From JBBRGG01 sp038240875 (GTDB lineage: Bacteria; Planctomycetota; Phycisphaerae; Phycisphaerales; UBA1924): DNA of 10,471 nt. The DNA is taken from NCBI GenBank assembly GCA_038240875.1, contig JBBRGG010000130.1:1-10471 (forward strand), in the 5' to 3' direction. The stretch's first letter is position 1. The number at the start of each line of letters is the position of its first letter. Position numbers and translations under genes: made by a program. Below the pieces are notes generated by a model. That model had not been told where the DNA came from. It made no database searches and saw nothing but the letters and a program-made list of their open reading frames with translations. Below are positions 6,283-10,471 of this stretch, piece after piece.

Positions 6283-6840
6283 TCAAGCATTCGCGGCAAT
6301 GACTTCGCCCTTTTCGAGCTTGGTTTCGATGGACTTTATAAGGCCAGCGACGTTCGAGCCCGGACCCTTGACCTGGCCCATGAGGTTGCGGCCCGGGCTG
6401 ACAACCAAGGTGACGACCCTGGCGATAGCTTCGTCCTTGGTGGGGTACTTACTGAGTTCTTCAACGCCTGCGCGGCCTTTGAAGATGATGCCATCGAGGA
6501 TCGCGCCCTTGAGCTGAACCGAGGGCATTTTCGCGATGAGGGTCATGACCTCACGAGCAACTTCAACGATGGAATTACCGCCGTAGGCAACCGCGGTCGA
6601 GCCGCTGAGCATGTCGGCGAGAGGTTCGAGCTTGGTGCCCTTGAAGGCCTTGCGGGCGAGGCTGTTGCGAACCATCGTGACGTGCATGTCCTTCTTGCGG
6701 AGGCCAGCGCGAAACTTGGTGGTGTCGGTGCCTTTGACGGCGCGAATATCGATGAGCATGACGTCGCTGATGTTGCCATCTGCATCGTTCATGCGAGCCG
6801 AGTAATCTCGCAGCATGATTTCTTTGACCAACTTAGACAT
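6283..6840 (-). CDS. rplJ: 50S ribosomal protein L10
   Basis: A 185-residue L10, which binds 23S rRNA at the stalk base and anchors L7/L12 dimers. The N-terminal rRNA-binding domain starts MSKLVKEIML and includes the family's TKFRAGLRKKDMHVTMVRNS and LARKAFKGTKLEP. The C-terminal part ends in the L12-binding helix (GLIKSIETKLEKG). The ATG at 6840 was chosen over an upstream in-frame start because it has GGGAGA about nine bases upstream and begins at the family N-terminus. It lies 106 bases behind rplA. In other bacteria the L10-L12 complex represses its own mRNA through a leader structure; the hairpin just upstream is a candidate for this. Confidence 0.96.
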   Translation of the reverse strand: MSKLVKEIMLRDYSARMNDADGNISDVMLIDIRAVKGTDTTKFRAGLRKKDMHVTMVRNSLARKAFKGTKLEPLADMLSGSTAVAYGGNSIVEVAREVMTLIAKMPSVQLKGAILDGIIFKGRAGVEELSKYPTKDEAIARVVTLVVSPGRNLMGQVKGPGSNVAGLIKSIETKLEKGEVIAANA

Positions 6841-6860
6841 GGCTGAATCTCCCAATGTCG

Positions 6861-6877
6861 AGGCCGAGGATCGGCCC
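6861..6877 (-). promoter_or_regulatory. Stem-loop in the rplJ leader
   Basis: GGCCGA and UCGGCC (6876-6871 and 6867-6862) pair perfectly around a three-base loop, with a possible extra G-U pair outside. It ends about 20 bases before the rplJ ATG, next to the Shine-Dalgarno. The stem sequence is identical to that of a hairpin in the rplJ-rplL spacer. It may be part of an L10-leader-type autoregulatory element, although I could not match the full known L10 leader fold. Confidence 0.5.
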
Positions 6878-6905
6878 AATCGTGTATGCTTTACTTAAGG
6901 ACGTC

Positions 6906-6924
6906 GAGAAGTGAGCGAAGTGAG
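6906..6924 (-). repeat. Short direct repeat in the rplA-rplJ spacer
   Basis: GAAGTGAG occurs at 6908-6915 and 6917-6924 on the plus strand, a 9-base period. In the mRNA this reads CUCACUU twice, followed by CUCG. It occupies the same place relative to the spacer hairpin as the longer repeats in the other two spacers. Confidence 0.6.
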
Positions 6925-6946
6925 TGAGGAAAAGAGCGGCTCGAAA

Positions 6947-7651
6947 TTACCTGACGGCGACTTCGGCTTGGACGTGCTTGATCTGCACGCCTGGGGTCAT
7001 CGCTCCGCTGATGGTGATGCGCTTGATGTAGACGCCCTTGGCAGAAGGTGGGCGAGCCTTTTCGATTGCGGAGACGAAGAACTCAAGGTTCTCCTTTAAC
7101 GCGTCGTTGGCGAACGACAACTTCCCGATCACGCCATGCACGTTGCCGCCCTTGTCGAGGCGATATTCAACCTTGCCAGCGGAATATTCCTTGACGGCGA
7201 GAATGACGTTGGTGGCGACGGTGCCAGCTTTAGGGCTGGGCATCAGGCCCTTGGGACCAAGAAGCTTACCAAGCTTGGAAACAACGCGCATCATGTCCGG
7301 GCTGGCGATGGCGACGTCGAAATCCATGAAGCCTTTTTCGATCTCGGCGACGAGGTCTTCGCCGCCAGCCTTGATCGCGCCCGCCGCGATTGCCTGTGGG
7401 GCAACGTCGCTTGGGCAGAAGGCGATGACGCGCTTGGTCTTGCCGATGCCACGAGGCAATGACATAGCGCCGCGCAGGTTCTGGTCGGCGAGAGTCTGGT
7501 CGAGGCCAAGGTGCATACAAATGTTGACCGTCTGGTCAAACTTGGTGCCCTTGAACTTCTTGAGTGCTGCAATTGCATCCGCCGGATCTACCGGGGAAGT
7601 CGGGACAAGTTCCAAGTTGGACTTGGCGCGTTTGGTCAGTCGTACCGCCAT
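6947..7651 (-). CDS. rplA: 50S ribosomal protein L1
   Basis: A 234-residue L1, which forms the mobile L1 stalk that moves with the E-site tRNA and in many bacteria represses the L11-L1 mRNA. The family signature KLLGPKGLMPSPKAGTV is clear near the middle, and DKGGNVHGVIGKLSF and ITISGAMTPGVQI lie in the C-terminal half. Length is normal. It starts at ATG 7651 with GAGGAG about nine bases upstream. It lies 250 bases behind rplK, a longer gap than usual for this pair, with repeats and a hairpin inside. Confidence 0.97.
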   Translation of the reverse strand: MAVRLTKRAKSNLELVPTSPVDPADAIAALKKFKGTKFDQTVNICMHLGLDQTLADQNLRGAMSLPRGIGKTKRVIAFCPSDVAPQAIAAGAIKAGGEDLVAEIEKGFMDFDVAIASPDMMRVVSKLGKLLGPKGLMPSPKAGTVATNVILAVKEYSAGKVEYRLDKGGNVHGVIGKLSFANDALKENLEFFVSAIEKARPPSAKGVYIKRITISGAMTPGVQIKHVQAEVAVR

Positions 7652-7749
7652 CGCTGGTGCTCCTCGCGTATCGGCTTGCTGTGTGGTGCCGATCGCGTTG
7701 ATTCGGTGCTTGCGGATGATGCTGGCAATCAGGGGGCAAATGGATTCGT

Positions 7750-7764
7750 GCCGACAGTTTCGGC
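7750..7764 (-). promoter_or_regulatory. Stem-loop in the rplK-rplA spacer
   Basis: GCCGA and UCGGC pair perfectly around a five-base loop (plus-strand 7755-7759). The stem matches the core of the hairpins at 6862-6876 and 6125-6141. It lies about 98 bases before the rplA ATG. Confidence 0.5.
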
Positions 7765-7831
7765 GTTCAAGAATCTCAATTGGCTTGCGTCCCTTTACAG
7801 CGTCCGCAGAAAATTCAGTGAAAGAAACGGT

Positions 7832-7887
7832 TCATCAGGGTTAACGCATCTGGTGAGAAGCATTAGGTAAGTAGCATCAGGTGAGAA
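7832..7887 (-). repeat. Three to four imperfect tandem 14-base repeats in the rplK-rplA spacer
   Basis: On the plus strand the units are GCATCTGGTGAGAA (7846-7859), GCATTAGGTAAGTA (7860-7873) and GCATCAGGTGAGAA (7874-7887). A degenerate copy (TCATCAGGGTTAAC) lies at 7832-7845. In the mRNA the units read UUCUCACCUGAUGC and variants. The unit length matches that in the rplJ-rplL spacer, although the sequence differs. Confidence 0.8.
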
Positions 7888-7901
7888 GTGATTGCAAGGA
7901 T

Positions 7902-8330
7902 TCAGCCAGCGACCGTCACGCCCATCGAGCGTGCGGTGCCTTCGATGACCCGCATGGCTGCTTCAAGGCTGCCGGAGTTAAGATCAACGATCTTTTCCTG
8001 AGCGATCTTCTTGAGCTGTTCCTTGGTGATGGTCCCGACCTTAACCTTGTTGGGAGTTGCGGAGCCCTTGTCGGCCTTGGCGGCTTCTTTAATCAAGACG
8101 CTGGCGGGGCTGCTTTTGACTTCAAACTCGAACGAGCGGTCCGAGTAGACGGTCACGATGCAGCCGACAACCTTGCCCTTAAGAGCGGCAGTCGCAGCAT
8201 TGAACTTCTGGATGAACTGACCAGGGTTCACGCCCTTGGAGCCCAGAACCGGGCCAAGGGGTGGCGCCGGAGTGGCCGTGCCACCAGGAGCCATGATCTT
8301 GAAAACCTGAGTTACTTCACGCTTGGCCAT
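7902..8330 (-). CDS. rplK: 50S ribosomal protein L11
   Basis: A 142-residue L11, which binds the GTPase-associated centre of 23S rRNA and is the target region of thiopeptides and of RelA sensing. The N-terminal domain shows ATPAPPLGPVLG (19-30) and GVNPGQFIQKFN (33-44). The C-terminal rRNA-binding domain ends AAMRVIEGTARSMGV. It starts at ATG 8330 with a strong GGGAGG Shine-Dalgarno upstream. It is the first gene of the operon; secE and nusG, its usual upstream neighbours, are absent. Confidence 0.97.
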   Translation of the reverse strand: MAKREVTQVFKIMAPGGTATPAPPLGPVLGSKGVNPGQFIQKFNAATAALKGKVVGCIVTVYSDRSFEFEVKSSPASVLIKEAAKADKGSATPNKVKVGTITKEQLKKIAQEKIVDLNSGSLEAAMRVIEGTARSMGVTVAG

Positions 8331-8495
8331 CTGTTCCTACCTCCCACCGTCGTCGCCACAAAGTCCCTTTTGGAGCACGAGCCCCATCAGTCTCTGTGGC
8401 ACGAGCTGCCCGGCCGGGGCACGCTCACGCGCGGTAGTGCTTGCGGTTATACATGTTCCTGCCCAAACCCCTCTCGGATTTTGTGCAAGGAGAGA
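8331..8495 (-). promoter_or_regulatory. Structured leader of the rplK operon
   Basis: Between the candidate promoter and rplK lie about 155 transcribed bases. They hold a GC-rich hairpin, GCCC-CGGCC-GGGC (8420-8408), and an exact direct repeat, GCUCGUGC in the mRNA (plus-strand GCACGAGC at 8375-8382 and 8399-8406). In well-studied bacteria L1 represses L11-L1 synthesis by binding this leader. These elements could form such a site, but I could not match a defined L1-binding fold. Confidence 0.35.
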
Positions 8496-8525
8496 AGTCT
8501 ATGCAAGCTACGGCCTCGGCGTCAA
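8496..8525 (-). promoter_or_regulatory. Candidate promoter of the rplK operon
   Basis: On the minus strand TTGACG (8525-8520) is followed after 18 bases by TAGACT (8501-8496). This matches sigma-70 consensus at five and four of six positions. It is the best match I found upstream of rplK and would place the transcription start near 8488. Confidence 0.45.
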
Positions 8526-8872
8526 CGAATCTGTTCATGCTTCATACAACCTATCTCACCAGTCACTCGAAATCAGACACGAAATTGGCACCAAACTAAC
8601 CCCAATTGTGAAGCGTTTTTTTCGGTCGTTTGCCTATACTTCATCGCTTGTGATTCAAGGCACTCTAAACGGCTTCTACAAGCTGCTTATGTACACAGTT
8701 CGTAACAGCATTTCTCCTCTCGTTCACTTGCATGTGCTGGTCCAAAATCATCGCAAAGGCAGGGCACGGATGGCCTGCCGACGGTTTATGGGGCGAAGTA
8801 GCTCCAGTTTAGAACTTTACTGAGATCACTTCTCATCAAGTTCAACACTCATTTCGCGGAGCGAACTTCTTC
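8526..8872. other. Divergent intergenic region between the rplK promoter and gyrA
   Basis: No gene is supported here; open frames crossing it have no family signature. On the plus strand it should contain the gyrA promoter, but I found no convincing -35/-10 pair (TATACT at 8635-8640 lacks a spaced -35). A hairpin with arms GGCAGG (8758-8763) and CCTGCC (8774-8779) lies about 95 bases before gyrA without a T-run. CACTTCTC at 8827-8834 is shared with two ribosomal-operon spacers. Confidence 0.5.
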
Positions 8873-10471
8873 ATGGCCGACGCACTTCCTCCGAGCGATC
8901 TACCCTCGAACCCAGCATCATCAAACCTCGAAAGCAGCCTGAACGCCACGCCCGCCGTCCCCGTCGGTGGCCGCGTCGTCGAGCACGACATTCAGCGCGA
9001 GCTTAAAGACAGCTACCTCACCTACGCGATGTCCACAATCATGGATCGCGCGCTCCCCGACGTGCGCGATGGGCTCAAGCCCAGCCAGCGACGCATCTTG
9101 GTCGCGATGAACGACCTCAACTTGCGCCCGGGTCGCAAACACTACAAATGTGCCAAGATCGTCGGCGATACTTCGGGCAATTACCACCCTCACGGCGAAG
9201 ACGCTCTCTACGGCACGCTCGTATTTCTCGCGCAAACATGGCGCATGCGCGTTCCCATGGTTGATCCCCAAGGCAACTTCGGCTCAATCGCCGGCGATCC
9301 GCCCGCCGCTCGACGATACACCGAAGCCCGCATGCACCCAGCCGCGATGGACATGCTTGCCGACTTAAAGCTCGAAACCGTTGATTACCAGCCAAATTAC
9401 GATGATCGACTCACAGAGCCCAAGGTCCTTCCCGGTCGATTCCCCAATCTTCTTATCAATGGCGGCCTCGGCATCGCCGTCGGCATGGCGACGAACATTC
9501 CGCCACACAACCCAACCGAAGTCATCGACTCGATCATCCGCACCATCGACGATCCTGAAATTCGCATCGATCAACTCATGCAAGACGTTCTCGCCCAAGA
9601 TGGCTCGATCGTTCGACAAGGCATGAAAGGCCCCGACTTTCCAACCGGTGGCGTCATCATCGGTCGTCGCGGTATCGCCGAGGCCTACGCAACCGGTCGC
9701 GGCAAGATCGCCGTACGCGGGGTGTGCCACGTCGAAGAACTCGGCAAAGACCGCCAGCAGATCGTCATCGACCAGATTCCCTTCATGCTCGACCAATCAA
9801 ATCTCGTCGAGAAGATCGTCGATGCTGTCAAAGATGAGCGAATCACCGAAGTGTCCGACGTGCGCAACGAATCAGGCCGTGAAGCCCAAACACGCGTGGT
9901 CATCGAGTTGAAACGAGGCACGGACCCGGTCGTAGTCGAGAATCAATTGTGCCAGTTCACGCCTTTGCAGCAGAACTATTCAATCGCGAATATCGCGCTG
10001 GTCAATCGCCAGCCACGCACGCTGAGCCTCCGCCAACTCATCGATTGCTATATCGATCATCGCATCGAAGTGATCCGTCGTCGCACGGCGTATCTCCTGC
10101 GTGAAGCCGCGAAACGAGCTCACGTTCTCGAAGGCATGATCTACGCCGTCTGCGATATCGATGAAGTCATCCGCGAGATCCGTGCGAGCAAAACCCGCGA
10201 CGAAGCAATCGACAGGCTCATGAAGCGGCGTTTCCGTATGAGTCCAGGCCATCCACATGAAAATAAGATTCCCGTCGCGCTCCTGGCCCGAATGAAGGCC
10301 GCGGAAGTGATCGGCGGTGTCGCCCTCTCTCGTGTCCAAGCCGAAACCATCGGCGCAATGCGGCTCATCCAGCTCGTCGGGCTGGAAATCGAGCGTTTGG
10401 CCGACGAATATACCAAGCTAGCATTCGAAATGTCCGGGTATGAAGCGATCCTTGCCAGCCGTGAGCGTGTG
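8873..10471 (+). CDS. gyrA: DNA gyrase subunit A, N-terminal 533 residues
   Basis: The breakage-reunion subunit of gyrase, which with GyrB introduces negative supercoils at the cost of ATP. The frame is open to the window edge (533 codons). A Pro/Ser/Asn-rich extension of about 30 residues precedes the family start (HDIQRELKDSYLTYAMSTIM). The winged-helix region has LPDVRDGLKPSQRRI and the quinolone-pocket segment HPHGEDALYG (105-114). The catalytic tyrosine is Tyr149 in AARRYTEARM, preceded by Arg148. The tower domain (KGPDFPTGGVIIGRRGI) and the long coiled-coil arm with a Lys/Arg-rich bend follow. The C-terminal DNA-wrapping blades, including the GyrA box, lie outside the window, so topoisomerase IV ParC is not formally excluded. 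A weak GGAG lies 11 bases before the ATG. Confidence 0.9.
   Translation, partial: MADALPPSDLPSNPASSNLESSLNATPAVPVGGRVVEHDIQRELKDSYLTYAMSTIMDRALPDVRDGLKPSQRRILVAMNDLNLRPGRKHYKCAKIVGDTSGNYHPHGEDALYGTLVFLAQTWRMRVPMVDPQGNFGSIAGDPPAARRYTEARMHPAAMDMLADLKLETVDYQPNYDDRLTEPKVLPGRFPNLLINGGLGIAVGMATNIPPHNPTEVIDSIIRTIDDPEIRIDQLMQDVLAQDGSIVRQGMKGPDFPTGGVIIGRRGIAEAYATGRGKIAVRGVCHVEELGKDRQQIVIDQIPFMLDQSNLVEKIVDAVKDERITEVSDVRNESGREAQTRVVIELKRGTDPVVVENQLCQFTPLQQNYSIANIALVNRQPRTLSLRQLIDCYIDHRIEVIRRRTAYLLREAAKRAHVLEGMIYAVCDIDEVIREIRASKTRDEAIDRLMKRRFRMSPGHPHENKIPVALLARMKAAEVIGGVALSRVQAETIGAMRLIQLVGLEIERLADEYTKLAFEMSGYEAILASRERV

Noticed and set aside
6274..6846. 190-codon plus-strand open frame opposite rplJ
   Set aside because: It is the antisense shadow of an unmistakable L10 gene.
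7038..7844. 268-codon plus-strand open frame opposite rplA and the rplK-rplA spacer
   Set aside because: Antisense shadow of L1; no recognisable domain and no good ribosome-binding site.
7881..8823. Plus-strand open frames across rplK and the rplK-gyrA gap (274 and 166 codons)
   Set aside because: They begin opposite or just before L11, show no conserved motifs, and their gap portions are low in hydrophobic or domain-like pattern.
8331..8872. tRNA-Trp, secE/nusG or small stable RNA in the gap before rplK
   Set aside because: I found no tRNA cloverleaf with a CCA-type end, no NusG motifs, and no SRP RNA tetraloop-type core sequence.

Overview
This window looks like chromosome from a moderately GC-rich bacterium, most likely a planctomycete (Planctomycetota, possibly Phycisphaerae-like). 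That placement is inferred from the flavour of the proteins: GyrA carries the variants HPHGEDALYG and GDPPAARRYTEARM, FtsY lacks the acidic A domain, and L10 starts MSKLVKEIML. A decayed minus-strand gene also resembles a planctomycete-type small membrane protein with a cysteine-rich tail. No rRNA, tRNA, CRISPR array or insertion sequence was seen.

Layout. Positions 1-1863 are an accessory patch. It holds the start of a probable DNA methyltransferase (minus, runs off the left edge), a VOC/glyoxalase-family gene broken by two opposite frameshifts (minus, 401-823), and an A+T-richer gene for a two-helix membrane protein resembling the putative phage abortive-infection family putAbiC (plus, 1009-1863). 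Positions 1944-4729 are housekeeping genes on the plus strand: ftsY (SRP receptor) and tig (trigger factor), followed by a good intrinsic terminator. Positions 4841-5567 (minus) hold the decayed membrane-protein gene. Positions 5595-8525 are a minus-strand ribosomal protein operon in the order rplK-rplA-rplJ-rplL (L11, L1, L10, L7/L12). It has a candidate promoter with a roughly 155-base leader and ends in a strong terminator. From 8873 the plus strand carries the first 533 codons of gyrA, which runs off the right edge.

The most interesting signal is between the ribosomal genes. Each of the three spacers holds, in the same order along the mRNA, a short tandem repeat built around CUCAYYU-like units and then a small stem-loop with the same GCCGA/UCGGC stem. 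Two of the three repeat blocks have a 14-base unit. The last spacer also has a strong ribosome-binding site inside a hairpin, an AUG in the loop of the next hairpin, and a terminator-like hairpin just before the rplL ribosome-binding site. This looks like a repeated post-transcriptional control element and deserves comparison with relatives. The operon is also unusual in lacking secE-nusG upstream and rpoBC downstream.

The intact genes serve protein export (FtsY), nascent-chain folding (trigger factor), ribosome function (L1 stalk, GTPase-centre base and L7/L12 stalk) and DNA supercoiling (GyrA). The accessory genes are patchy, and two of them are broken while all the core genes read cleanly.
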